Source of the DNA: Oscillospiraceae bacterium
GTDB lineage: Bacteria > Bacillota > Clostridia > Oscillospirales > Oscillospiraceae
NCBI GenBank assembly: GCA_022795735.1
Contig: JAAWHG010000003.1
Span: 62,001 to 126,000, forward strand
DNA length: 64,000 nt
Direction of reading: 5' to 3'
In this document: piece after piece, positions 7,085 through 15,119 of the stretch
Layout of the letters: each line of letters starts with the position of its first letter
Position numbering within the stretch: position 1 is the stretch's first letter
The notes under the pieces: generated by a model
What the model was told of the DNA's origin: nothing
The model's input: only the letters and a program-made list of their open reading frames with translations
The model's database searches: none
Position numbers and translations under genes: made by a program

Positions 7085-7693
7085 ATGAAACGATTCATTT
7101 GCATAATTTGTATCACTGTTTTGCTCCTGACTGGCTGTCAGACAAAGAAAGCTCTTCCAAGGCCGGATTATCCTCTCAAGGAAGAGGCCTTGAATACGGC
7201 AATAGAGGAGACGGGGTTGTCGTGGAGTATTACCAGTACAGACACGTATTCAGAGGGAGACAATAGCCGGACAAGCTACGGCTTTTCCCGTCCGGAAAGC
7301 AGCTCAAATTTTCAGACCGCTTTTATTTCCAGCGCCCTTTATCGTCAAAAGAGAATGCTGACGATGTCGGTAATGATTAACAGTGATGCAGCATCACAGC
7401 AGTCATGGGAAACTTGGAAGGATTGGATTATCCTGGCCACCCGACTCTATGGCGGTTTTATAGAGGTTGAGGAGCTATACAATGCCTGTTCGACCCAGGA
7501 ACTTCCTCTTAATGAAAAAACTGTTTATGCCGGAACCCTTACTGGCGGTTATTGTCAGATTCGTGTAGACCCGCCGGTTGAAAATTGGTGGCAGGTAATG
7601 AATCGGCCAAATACAGTATTTATTGAGATATTTGAATCAAAAGAAGCATGTCAGGAGTTTTACGACTCAATAGAAATGAAAACGGAGCCGTAG
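7085..7693 (+). CDS. Lipoprotein of unknown function
   Basis: 202 residues with a type II signal peptide; the lipobox LLTGC puts the lipidated cysteine at residue 18. The mature part resembles nothing I recognise. It has mixed alpha/beta composition and ends with a helical FESKEACQEFYDSI segment. The ribosome binding site is AAGGAAGGGGGAAG. Its 5' untranslated region is a duplicate of the ECF sigma leader, and the codon after the remnant is in frame with this gene (7022 to 7085 is 21 codons). Gene and leader may therefore have been joined by recombination. It is probably anchored on the outer face of the membrane. Confidence 0.75.
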   Translation: MKRFICIICITVLLLTGCQTKKALPRPDYPLKEEALNTAIEETGLSWSITSTDTYSEGDNSRTSYGFSRPESSSNFQTAFISSALYRQKRMLTMSVMINSDAASQQSWETWKDWIILATRLYGGFIEVEELYNACSTQELPLNEKTVYAGTLTGGYCQIRVDPPVENWWQVMNRPNTVFIEIFESKEACQEFYDSIEMKTEP

Positions 7694-7866
7694 ATACAGC
7701 AACAGAATTGTTTTTTGCGGATATTTTACCCTGTAAATAGCGAGGTTAGAGATGGGACAGAGGAAGCCTGCGGGCAAACGAAGGCTTCGAACGCTAAAAA
7801 GCATAGAGCGGCAAGCGGGGCTGAAATTTCGGTAAGCTCCATCCCGGTAGTGAAAAGGAGTTTTCT

Positions 7867-8274
7867 ATGTATCCTAATAATTACGCATTTCCGGCCCTCT
7901 TTTACTATGACGATGATGGAATTTCTATTGAATTTCCCGACCTCCCCGGTTGTCTGCCCTGCGCGCAAACCTCGGAAGAAGCATTTCATAACGCCAAAGA
8001 GGCCCTTGGCCTGCACTTGTTCGGCATGGAGCAGGATGGCGACGCCATCCCCGCCCCTACGCCAGTGAAAAATTTACAGCCTTCCGCAGGAGCGGCCGTG
8101 GCTATGGTTGAAGTATTTATGCCCGCCGTTCGCGACCGGATCAATAACAAGGTCGTCAAAAAAACATTAACCCTCCCTGCCTGGTTGAATTGGGAAGCGG
8201 AGGCCGCTAATGTAAATTTCTCCCTCATTTTACAAGACGGATTAAAACGCTATCTGGGAAAAACCGCAGAATAG
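7867..8274 (+). CDS. hicB: HicB-family antitoxin, apparently solitary
   Basis: 135 residues. The N-terminal HicB fold (YPNNYAFPALFYYDDDGISIEFPDLPGC then SEEAFHNAKEALGLHL) is typical of the partially degraded RNase-H-like antitoxins. The C-terminal part (KKTLTLPAWLNWEAEAANVNFSLILQDGLKRYL) looks like a ribbon-helix-helix DNA-binding segment. No HicA toxin (about 60-80 residues with GSHH) is found on either side. The 173-base gap upstream holds only a 27-codon frame at 7752-7835 with a weak site that does not resemble HicA. An orphan antitoxin or transcriptional regulator is the likely reading. Confidence 0.85.
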   Translation: MYPNNYAFPALFYYDDDGISIEFPDLPGCLPCAQTSEEAFHNAKEALGLHLFGMEQDGDAIPAPTPVKNLQPSAGAAVAMVEVFMPAVRDRINNKVVKKTLTLPAWLNWEAEAANVNFSLILQDGLKRYLGKTAE

Positions 8275-8281
8275 TGCAAGA

Positions 8282-8308
8282 AGGCCCGGAGGCGTATCCT
8301 CCGGGCCT
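8282..8308 (+). terminator. Hairpin terminator after hicB
   Basis: AGGCCCGGAGG and CCTCCGGGCCT arms with a 5-base loop directly after the hicB stop. The T-tract is poor (CTCTAATTT), so it may be only a partial terminator. Confidence 0.6.
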
Positions 8309-8421
8309 CTCTAATTTGCAATACAATTATACCACAAAATATAGAAAAAAGAAAGACTGTTCTTTCCGCCCGCTCAATGCTATACTTATGACTCCAATTC
8401 AACATAGGAGGGACGAAGTAT

Positions 8422-9630
8422 ATGCAGCAATCATGGAAACGAAAATTCTGGATTATTTCCATCGGGCAAATCGCTTCCCTGATCGGAAGCTCCGCCGTCC
8501 AGTTCGCGTTGATCTGGTGGATCGCCAGTGAAACGGGTTCCGCAATCATGATGGGCTTATCCGGATTGGTTGCCTTTCTGCCGGCTACGCTCCTGAGCCC
8601 GCTGGCGGGAATTGTGGCAGACCGGTACCACAGAAAATACATTTGCATTTTTGCAGACCTGTTTATCGGCGTAAGCGCGGCCATCTTCTCCGTCCTGCTG
8701 TGGCTGTTTGAAATGCCGGTGTGGACCGCCCTCATCATCCTGTTTTTCAGAAGCATCGGAAACGCCTTCCATCAGCCCGCCTTTCAAGCTATGATCCCAC
8801 AATTTGTCCCCGCCGAAGACCTGGTCAAAATCGGGGGCTGGAATCAATTGATTGCCTCCGGCTCCTTCCTGCTCGGCCCGGCAATCGGCGCGGCCCTGTA
8901 CGCCGCCTTTTCCCTGCCCGTTATTTTGCTCACCGACTTACTGGGGGCAATTATCGCAAGCGTCATGCTTGCCGCCGTACAGATCGCCCCCATGCAGCGG
9001 GTCACGCGGGAAAGCCAAAACACGCGGAAGGAATTAAAAGAGGGAATCGAAGTTTTCCGGGCCGACAAAGCGCTTACCCTGCTCATCGTCGTCGAAACAC
9101 TGTGCATGATTTTCTACATGCCCCTATCGTCATTTTATCCCCTGATGACCAGCGACTATTTCAACGCCACGGCATGGCACGGCAGCGTAGTCGAAATTCT
9201 GTATGCCGCCGGCATGATGGTCGCGGCGTTTCTATTCAGCAGCGTCATCAAGGTCAAGCAGCATCTGCTGTTTTCATACATTGGAATGCTGGGGGTCGGC
9301 ATCACCTCCGCAATCGGCGGTCTGCTGCCGCCGGACATGTGGGCCTGGCTCATCTTTGCCCTCGCCTGCGGCGTCATGGGAGCCTTTGGAAATGTCCACA
9401 GCATTCCGCTGATCGCATACATGCAGACCACCATTCCCGCCGAAAAAATGGGGCGGGCCTTTTCCCTCATTGCGCTGGCCGCGTCGCTTTCCATGCCGGT
9501 CGGACTTCTGATCGCCTCCCCGGTTGCTGAAACGGTCGGCGTCAACGTCTGGTTTTTGCTGTCTGGAGTCGGGACGGTTTTAATCACAGCCACCGGCCTT
9601 TTCCTGCATCAAAGAATGCAGCGGCAATAA
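8422..9630 (+). CDS. MFS transporter, drug/metabolite exporter type
   Basis: 402 residues with about 12 hydrophobic segments, the usual size of MFS_3/enterobactin-exporter-like carriers. The N-terminal signature GQIASLIGSSAVQFALIWW (in parts) and the loop motif PLAGIVADRYHRKY (motif A, G-x-x-aDRyxRk) are clear. Such proteins export drugs or siderophores by proton antiport. The substrate cannot be told here. The start follows AGGAGGG at 9 bases spacing. A TATACT at 8379-8384 may be its -10 box, with a poor -35. It is convergent with the next gene, 10 bases apart, with no obvious terminator between. Confidence 0.9.
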   Translation: MQQSWKRKFWIISIGQIASLIGSSAVQFALIWWIASETGSAIMMGLSGLVAFLPATLLSPLAGIVADRYHRKYICIFADLFIGVSAAIFSVLLWLFEMPVWTALIILFFRSIGNAFHQPAFQAMIPQFVPAEDLVKIGGWNQLIASGSFLLGPAIGAALYAAFSLPVILLTDLLGAIIASVMLAAVQIAPMQRVTRESQNTRKELKEGIEVFRADKALTLLIVVETLCMIFYMPLSSFYPLMTSDYFNATAWHGSVVEILYAAGMMVAAFLFSSVIKVKQHLLFSYIGMLGVGITSAIGGLLPPDMWAWLIFALACGVMGAFGNVHSIPLIAYMQTTIPAEKMGRAFSLIALAASLSMPVGLLIASPVAETVGVNVWFLLSGVGTVLITATGLFLHQRMQRQ

Positions 9631-9640
9631 CCGGCCCGCC

Positions 9641-10126
9641 TTACCCGTCCGGCGGCATGCCCTTCGCCTTAGCGGTAAATTCTTTTACACAGACCTTGAT
9701 TACCGTCACAGATTCCGCCATTTTCTCCTCTATGACGAAATCCCGGCCCGTCTGATTCCGCATCAGCAAATGCAAGCCTCTGGTTTTCTCCGGTCCGTTC
9801 CGGACGATTTCCGCCGTTCCCCGGCCAATCACCGACCTGTACGCACAGCCGTACCGGCACGGAGTTTCGCCGCCGGATACCAATTCCACATCGCATTCCA
9901 GTTCGACACAAACCTGCGGATTGTTTCGTATCAAATCAAGCTTATGCCCCTCCCCTGCGCTGTGCAGAAAGAAGACAAACATTCCATCCTTCCACTCATA
10001 GCCATAGTGCAGCGGAACCACATACGGATACGCGCCGTCAAACAGTCCGAGATGAAGGATTTTCGCCTTGTCAACTGTTTTCAAAATCTCGCCGGTATCC
10101 GTAACTTCACGATCTTTTCTTCTCAT
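9641..10126 (-). CDS. Pyridoxamine 5'-phosphate oxidase-like flavoprotein (NimA-type)
   Basis: Translation from ATG 10126 gives 161 residues beginning MRRKDREVTD. The longer open frame to 10210 adds a segment without a ribosome site that overlaps the hairpin upstream. The text (AKILHLGLFDGAYPYVVPLHYGYEW, FVFFLHSAGEGHKLDLIRNNPQVC) matches the split-barrel flavin-binding family often called nitroimidazole resistance or PNPOx-like proteins. The HSAGEGHK segment is the typical FMN-binding strand. The native substrate is generally unknown in this family. It stands alone between a convergent MFS gene and glnS. Confidence 0.88.
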   Translation of the reverse strand: MRRKDREVTDTGEILKTVDKAKILHLGLFDGAYPYVVPLHYGYEWKDGMFVFFLHSAGEGHKLDLIRNNPQVCVELECDVELVSGGETPCRYGCAYRSVIGRGTAEIVRNGPEKTRGLHLLMRNQTGRDFVIEEKMAESVTVIKVCVKEFTAKAKGMPPDG

Positions 10127-10178
10127 AACCCCACAACGCTCCTTTTTTAGCCGCGAAACTCGCTCCAATAAAGGGGAA

Positions 10179-10230
10179 CAGCTCCCGGATACGCGCCGGT
10201 AAAACGGCATATCCGGGAGCTGACTTTTTT
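10179..10230. terminator. Bidirectional hairpin between glnS and the flavoprotein gene
   Basis: CAGCTCCCGGATA (10179-10191) and TATCCGGGAGCTG (10210-10222) pair perfectly. The better T-run (ACTTTTTT) follows on the plus strand, with a weaker one (TTCCCCTTT) on the minus strand. It most likely ends glnS transcription. Confidence 0.75.
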
Positions 10231-10248
10231 ATCCGAACGCTTTCAACG

Positions 10249-11934
10249 TTATCCTTTGAACGAGTCCTTCAAACTGACCGCCCGGTTGAAGACCAACCGG
10301 CCCGGCTTACTGTCCCGGCTGTCCGGGCAGAAGTACCCCAGCCGCATAAATTGCAGCCGCGCGTCCGGCTCGACCCCGGCCAGTGAAGCCTCCAGCTTGC
10401 AACCGGTCAGCACTTCCAGCGAATCGGGGTTCAGGCACTGCATAAAATCCTTGTCGGCGGCGTCGGGCGCCTCGTCGGAAAACAGGTTGCCGTATAACCT
10501 GACCTCGGCCTCAACGGCGGTGGCGGCGTCCACCCAATGGATGGTCGCGCCCTTGACCTTCCTGCCGTCCGCCGGATTGCCGCCCCTTGAGTCGGGGGCG
10601 TATTCGGCGGCAATCTCGGTCACATTGCCGTCGCCGTCGGTCTCGTAACCCACGCAGCGGATGAGATACGCTCCCTTCAACCGGCACTCCGGTCCGCCCG
10701 GATACAGCCGCTTAAACTTGGGGGCCGCCTCGGGCAGGAAATCGTCGGCCTCCACATACAGCTCCCGGGAGAAAACCACTTCCCGCGTCCCGTCCTCGGG
10801 CCGGTTGGGGTTGTTCTCCACCGTGAAGGTCTCGGTCTGTCCCGCTGGATAGTTGGTGATGACCAGCTTGACCGGACGCAGCACCGCCATGACGCGCCGG
10901 GCGGTTTCATTCAGGTCCTCCCGCAGGCAGTGCTCCAAAAAGGCGTATTCCACCGTGCTGGCCGCCTTCGCCACCCCGATACGTTCGCAGAAATTGCGGA
11001 TGGAGGCCGGGGTGTAGCCCCTGCGCCGCAGGCCGCACAGGGTGGGCATCCGGGGGTCGTCCCACCCGTCCACCAACCCGCCCTCCACCAGGGCGCGGAG
11101 CTTGCGCTTGCTCATGACGGTGTGGTCGATGTTGAGCCGCGCAAATTCAATCTGCCTGGGCTTGTGGTAGGGGATGGAGACATGGTTGACTACCCATTCA
11201 TACAGGGGCCTGTGCGCTTCAAACTCCAGCGAACACAGAGAGTGGGTAACCCCCTCCAACGCATCCTGAATCGGGTGGGCAAAATCATACATGGGATAGA
11301 TGCACCATTTATCCCCCTGCCGGTGGTGATGGACATAGCGAATCCGGTAGAGCACCGGGTCGCGAAGGTTGAAGTTGCCCGAGGCCAGATCAATCTTGGC
11401 CCGCAGCGTCTTGGAGCCCTCGGGGAACTCGCCGTTCCGCATTCTCGCAAAGAGGTCCAAGCTCTCCGCAACCGGCCTGTCCCGGTAAGGGCTGACGGCG
11501 GGAACGCCGACGCCGCCCCGGTTGGCCATAAACTCTGCGGGGCTGAGCTCGCAGACGTAGGCCAGCCCCTTTTGAATCAGCTCGACGGCGAACTGGTAGT
11601 CCTGCTCGAAATAGTCCGAGCCATAGAACAGCCTGTCCCCCCAGTCAAAGCCCAACCAGTGGATATCCTCCTGAATGGCCTCGACGAACTCTGTGTCCTC
11701 CTTGGCGGGGTTGGTGTCGTCAAAACGGAGGTTGCACAGGCCGCCGTACTTCTCCGCCGAGCCGAAGTCAATGCACAGGGCCTTACAATGGCCGATGTGC
11801 AGATAACCGTTGGGCTCGGGCGGGAACCGGGTATGGACCCGCATGCCCTCGAACTGCCCGCCGGGGGCGGTGTCCTCGTCAATAAAGGCGTGGATAAAAT
11901 TTTTGGATTCAACCGGCTTCAACTCGTCGGCCAT
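10249..11934 (-). CDS. glnS: Glutamine--tRNA ligase
   Basis: Charges tRNA-Gln with glutamine in the cytoplasm. 561 residues, class I synthetase. The HIGH motif is exact at 46-49 (GYLHIGHCKAL), preceded by FPPEPNG, which marks the Gln/Glu group. The KMSKS equivalent is MSKRK at 274-278. The C-terminal anticodon-binding beta-barrels are present. Most Firmicutes lack GlnRS and make Gln-tRNA through GatCAB, so this is a taxonomically informative gene, probably of transferred origin in this lineage. It is a single-gene transcript from its own promoter, divergent from the pyrH operon. Confidence 0.97.
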   Translation of the reverse strand: MADELKPVESKNFIHAFIDEDTAPGGQFEGMRVHTRFPPEPNGYLHIGHCKALCIDFGSAEKYGGLCNLRFDDTNPAKEDTEFVEAIQEDIHWLGFDWGDRLFYGSDYFEQDYQFAVELIQKGLAYVCELSPAEFMANRGGVGVPAVSPYRDRPVAESLDLFARMRNGEFPEGSKTLRAKIDLASGNFNLRDPVLYRIRYVHHHRQGDKWCIYPMYDFAHPIQDALEGVTHSLCSLEFEAHRPLYEWVVNHVSIPYHKPRQIEFARLNIDHTVMSKRKLRALVEGGLVDGWDDPRMPTLCGLRRRGYTPASIRNFCERIGVAKAASTVEYAFLEHCLREDLNETARRVMAVLRPVKLVITNYPAGQTETFTVENNPNRPEDGTREVVFSRELYVEADDFLPEAAPKFKRLYPGGPECRLKGAYLIRCVGYETDGDGNVTEIAAEYAPDSRGGNPADGRKVKGATIHWVDAATAVEAEVRLYGNLFSDEAPDAADKDFMQCLNPDSLEVLTGCKLEASLAGVEPDARLQFMRLGYFCPDSRDSKPGRLVFNRAVSLKDSFKG

Positions 11935-12014
11935 ACTTTCTCTCCTCCCGTATCATCTTGAAACGGGGCCGGATTCGCCCGGTCCCGCCGTCTCATCTCC
12001 TGCTAGCTTTCTTT

Positions 12015-12043
12015 ATTATACTCAAAAAGCGGCGCTTTCGCAA
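12015..12043 (-). promoter_or_regulatory. Sigma-A promoter of glnS
   Basis: Read on the minus strand: TTGCGA, 17 nt, TATAAT. The transcript would begin about 75 bases before the glnS ATG. I see no T-box elements in the leader. Confidence 0.7.
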
Positions 12044-12092
12044 TCCTTTCTTCCTCTGTTGGTGAATTTTTTGTAAAATACAAAATTCCCCC

Positions 12093-12121
12093 TTTTCAAT
12101 TGGGTCAAATTATTATAGAAT
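12093..12121 (+). promoter_or_regulatory. Possible promoter of the pyrH operon
   Basis: TTTTCA (12093-12098), 17 nt, TAGAAT (12116-12121): a good -10 box with a weaker -35. It lies about 35 bases before the pyrH start, divergent from glnS. Confidence 0.45.
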
Positions 12122-12155
12122 ATAGGGAGATTTGATTCTTAGAGGAGAGATGGGT

Positions 12156-12875
12156 ATGAACGTACCGTACCGCCGCGTCCTTTTAAAGATTAGCGGCGAA
12201 GCGCTGGCCGGCGAGGCCAGCCGGGGATTGGACTTTGACGTCATCGGCCAGGTCTGCGACGTGATAAAGAAATGCGTCGGCGCGGGCGTCCAAATGGGCG
12301 TCGTGGTCGGCGGCGGCAATTTCTGGCGCGGCGTCAAGGACGGCGGCGACCGCATGGAGCGCACCCGCGCCGATCAGATGGGCATGCTCGCCACCGTCAT
12401 AAACTGCCTCGCCGTGGCCGACAGCCTGGAACAGCGCGGGGTGGACGTCCGGGTGCAGACGGCGGTGGAGATGAACAAGATCGCCGAGCCCTATATCCGC
12501 AGCAAGGCCATCCGGCACATGGAGAAGGGCCGCGTCGTCATTTTCGGCTGCGGCACCGGCAACCCCTACTTCTCCACCGACACCGGCGCGGTGCTCCGGG
12601 CCGCCGAGATCAACGCCGACGTAATTTTGCTCGCCAAAAACATCGACGGCGTCTACAGCGCCGACCCGGCCAAGGACCCCGAGGCGGTCAAATATGACCG
12701 GATCACCTACAACGAAATGCTCGCCAAGCGCCTGATGGTCATGGATTCCACCGCCACCTCCCTCTCTATGGACAACAATATCCCCATTTTGCTCTTCGCC
12801 CTCAAGGACCCGGAAAATATCTACCGCGCGGTCATGGGGGAAAAGATCGGCACCATCGTAAAAGAAGCGTTTTGA
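12156..12875 (+). CDS. pyrH: UMP kinase
   Basis: Phosphorylates UMP to UDP in pyrimidine synthesis. 239 residues from ATG 12156 ([17 protein letters not shown]), chosen because AGAGGAG stands at the right distance; the earlier ATG at 12150 is too close to it. Amino acid kinase fold motifs are visible: KISGEAL at the N-terminus, [26 protein letters not shown] and the [16 protein letters not shown] nucleotide region. It is the first gene of the classical Firmicutes operon that continues to polC. Confidence 0.96.
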   Translation: MNVPYRRVLLKISGEALAGEASRGLDFDVIGQVCDVIKKCVGAGVQMGVVVGGGNFWRGVKDGGDRMERTRADQMGMLATVINCLAVADSLEQRGVDVRVQTAVEMNKIAEPYIRSKAIRHMEKGRVVIFGCGTGNPYFSTDTGAVLRAAEINADVILLAKNIDGVYSADPAKDPEAVKYDRITYNEMLAKRLMVMDSTATSLSMDNNIPILLFALKDPENIYRAVMGEKIGTIVKEAF

Positions 12876-12943
12876 CCTGCGGCCCGCCCCGCCCGCCGGC
12901 GGATGGGGCGGCCGGATGAACATTAACAAAGGAGGCACATACC

Positions 12944-13495
12944 ATGTCAGATTACGCAGAATACAGCCGCAAGATGGACAAGACCATAGAAATTCTCACC
13001 GCCGACTTCGGCGCGGTCCGCGCTGGCCGGGCGAACGCCCAGGTACTGGACCGGATTACCGTCCCCTACTACGGCGTGGACTCTCCCATCGGGCAGGTGG
13101 GCTCCATCTCGTCGCCCGACGCCAGAACGCTGGTCATCCAACCCTGGGACGCCACCCTTCTGAAACCCATTGAGAAAGCCATCCAGAGCTCTGATCTGGG
13201 CATCAACCCGCAGAACGACGGGCGCGTCGTCCGCCTCATCTTCCCCCAGCTGACCGAAGACCGCCGTAAGGAGCTGACCAAACAGGTTAAAAAGTACGGC
13301 GAGGACGCCAAAGTGGCCATCCGCAACATCCGGCGTGACGCGGTTGAGTTTTTCAAGGGCCAGAAGAAGAAGAGCGAGATCACCGAGGACGACCTCAAAA
13401 AATGCGAGAAGGACCTCCAGGACCTGACCGACAAGTATACCAAGAAAATCGACGACATGTGCGCCAAAAAGGAAAAGGAGCTCATGGAGATTTAA
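12944..13495 (+). CDS. frr: Ribosome recycling factor
   Basis: Splits the post-termination ribosome together with EF-G. 183 residues, the normal length, with the expected alpha-helical text: KTIEILTADFGAVRAGRANAQVLD near the start, VQPWD-like VIQPWDATLL in the middle, and the KKYGEDAKVAIRNIRRDA helix. AAAGGAGG precedes the ATG. A short GC hairpin (GGGGCGCG/CGCGCCCC, 13508-13531) separates it from uppS and may adjust downstream expression. Confidence 0.97.
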   Translation: MSDYAEYSRKMDKTIEILTADFGAVRAGRANAQVLDRITVPYYGVDSPIGQVGSISSPDARTLVIQPWDATLLKPIEKAIQSSDLGINPQNDGRVVRLIFPQLTEDRRKELTKQVKKYGEDAKVAIRNIRRDAVEFFKGQKKKSEITEDDLKKCEKDLQDLTDKYTKKIDDMCAKKEKELMEI

Positions 13496-13554
13496 AAAAC
13501 CACAGCCGGGGCGCGTTGGAAGACGCGCCCCGCGCCGCAGAGGAGAGGGACCGA

Positions 13555-14286
13555 ATGCAGGACAAACCAACCCCGCCCAGACACATCGCCATCATCATGG
13601 ACGGCAATGGCCGTTGGGCCAAAGGACGCGGGCTCCCCAGGACGGTGGGGCACAAGGCGGGCGCGGAAAATTTCCGCAAAATCGCCACCTACTGCAAGAA
13701 TATCGGCGTCAAATACCTGACCGTCTACGCCTTCTCCACCGAAAACTGGAAGCGCTCTGAGGTCGAGGTCTCGGCCATCATGACCCTGCTCAAGCGGTAT
13801 CTGCTCGAGGCGGTGGACAGCATGGAACGCGACCGAATCCGCCTCCATTTTTTTGGGGACATGACCCCCATCTCCCCTGAGCTGCGCGCCCTGGCGCGGG
13901 AGACCGACGGAATCAGCGGCCGCCTCGCGGCAGACGACTTTCAGGCCAACGTCTGCCTCAACTACGGGGGCCGGGACGAGCTTTTGCGGGCCGCCCGCCG
14001 CTTCGCGGCGGACTGCGCGGCGGGGCGGCGCTATCCCAATGAGCTGGACGAGACGCTCTTTTCCAGCTATCTCGACTCCGCCGGCATTCCCGACCCGGAG
14101 CTGATTATCCGCCCCGGTGGGGAGCAGCGTCTCAGCAATTTTCTTCTCTGGCAGTGCGCTTACGCCGAGCTGTACGTCACCGATACCCTCTGGCCCGATT
14201 TCGGCGAGAGGGAGTTGGACCAGGCCATTGCGGCTTTCCAACGCCGGGACCGCCGCTTTGGCGGTGTAAAGGAGAGTGAAACGTGA
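13555..14286 (+). CDS. uppS: Isoprenyl transferase (undecaprenyl diphosphate synthase)
   Basis: Makes the C55 lipid carrier for cell wall synthesis from farnesyl-PP and IPP. 243 residues from ATG 13555 (AGGAGAGG just upstream); the longer open frame into frr is not used. The diphosphate-binding motif IIMDGNGRWAKGRG puts the catalytic aspartate at 16. FSTENWKRS and the C-terminal IRPGGEQRLSNFLLWQCAYAELY are family signatures. The first of these C-terminal residues is usually RTSGE or RTGGE; here it reads RPGGE. The stop overlaps the cdsA start. Confidence 0.96.
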   Translation: MQDKPTPPRHIAIIMDGNGRWAKGRGLPRTVGHKAGAENFRKIATYCKNIGVKYLTVYAFSTENWKRSEVEVSAIMTLLKRYLLEAVDSMERDRIRLHFFGDMTPISPELRALARETDGISGRLAADDFQANVCLNYGGRDELLRAARRFAADCAAGRRYPNELDETLFSSYLDSAGIPDPELIIRPGGEQRLSNFLLWQCAYAELYVTDTLWPDFGERELDQAIAAFQRRDRRFGGVKESET

Positions 14287-15113
14287 TGTTTAAACGGGTT
14301 ATGGTGGCCGTCGCCGGCATTCCCTTTCTGTTTCTGGTCCTGTGCGTCCTCCCCCCTTTGGCCACGGCAATCCTACTGGCCGTGATGTGCGCCATGGCGG
14401 CCTGGGAACTGATGTGCGCCGTCCAGGCCTGGCCGGACAAGCGGCGGGCCATTACCCTGTGCGCCGGTCTCGTCCCCCTCTGGCTCCATCTGGACCAGAC
14501 GCTGACCCTCTTCCTCCTGCTTCTCATCCTTTTTACCATGTTCCTCGCCGCCATTCTGGCCTATGAACGGCAGGCCCCCGTTCCCTTTACCCATCTGACC
14601 GCCGCTGTTTTCGCCGGAATCATTCTGCCCCTGATGCTCTCCTGTCTTCTGCGCCTGCGTCAGCTTCCGGGCGGGCAGGCGCTGGTTTTCACGCCGCTGT
14701 GCATCTGCTTTGGCAGCGACTCCCTCGCCCTGTTCGCCGGCATGCTCTTCGGCAAGCGCAAGCTGGCCCCGAGAGTCAGCCCCAAGAAAACCGTCGAAGG
14801 GGGCGTCGGCGGCCTGCTGGGCGGCGTCGCCGGCATGGCGGTCCTCAAGGGCGCGTTGGCGCTGCTGGCGCGGCTCTCCTGGTATCAGGGCCCGTCCCTG
14901 GGCTGGCGGACGGTGATTCTCCTAGGTCTGCTGGGCGGCCTGGCTGGCGAGCTGGGGGACCTGAGCTTTTCCGTCATCAAGCGGGAGTTTGACGTCAAGG
15001 ATTATGGCAAGCTGCTCCCGGGCCATGGCGGCGTGTTGGACCGTTTCGACAGCGTGGCCTTTGTCGCGCCGCTGGTCTGGACGCTGCTGTCGGTCTTCTA
15101 CAGCGTGAGGTAA
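14283..15113 (+). CDS. cdsA: Phosphatidate cytidylyltransferase
   Basis: Integral membrane enzyme making CDP-diacylglycerol from phosphatidic acid and CTP. 276 residues with about eight hydrophobic segments. The family signature near the C-terminus is complete: SVIKREFDVKDYGKLLPGHG, then GVLDRFDS, including the essential KD and DRxD. The start is GTG 14283, overlapping the uppS stop as GTGA; ATG 14286 is an equal alternative. It belongs to the pyrH-polC operon. Confidence 0.95.
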   Translation: MMFKRVMVAVAGIPFLFLVLCVLPPLATAILLAVMCAMAAWELMCAVQAWPDKRRAITLCAGLVPLWLHLDQTLTLFLLLLILFTMFLAAILAYERQAPVPFTHLTAAVFAGIILPLMLSCLLRLRQLPGGQALVFTPLCICFGSDSLALFAGMLFGKRKLAPRVSPKKTVEGGVGGLLGGVAGMAVLKGALALLARLSWYQGPSLGWRTVILLGLLGGLAGELGDLSFSVIKREFDVKDYGKLLPGHGGVLDRFDSVAFVAPLVWTLLSVFYSVR

Positions 15114-15119
15114 CGGACG

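Noticed and set aside
7752-7835. 27-codon frame upstream of hicB, considered as a HicA remnant
   Set aside because: Only a weak ribosome site (GAGG), basic peptide without the HicA GSHH motif.
11935-12014. T-box leader for glnS
   Set aside because: No specifier stem or T-box consensus visible; a plain promoter explains the region.
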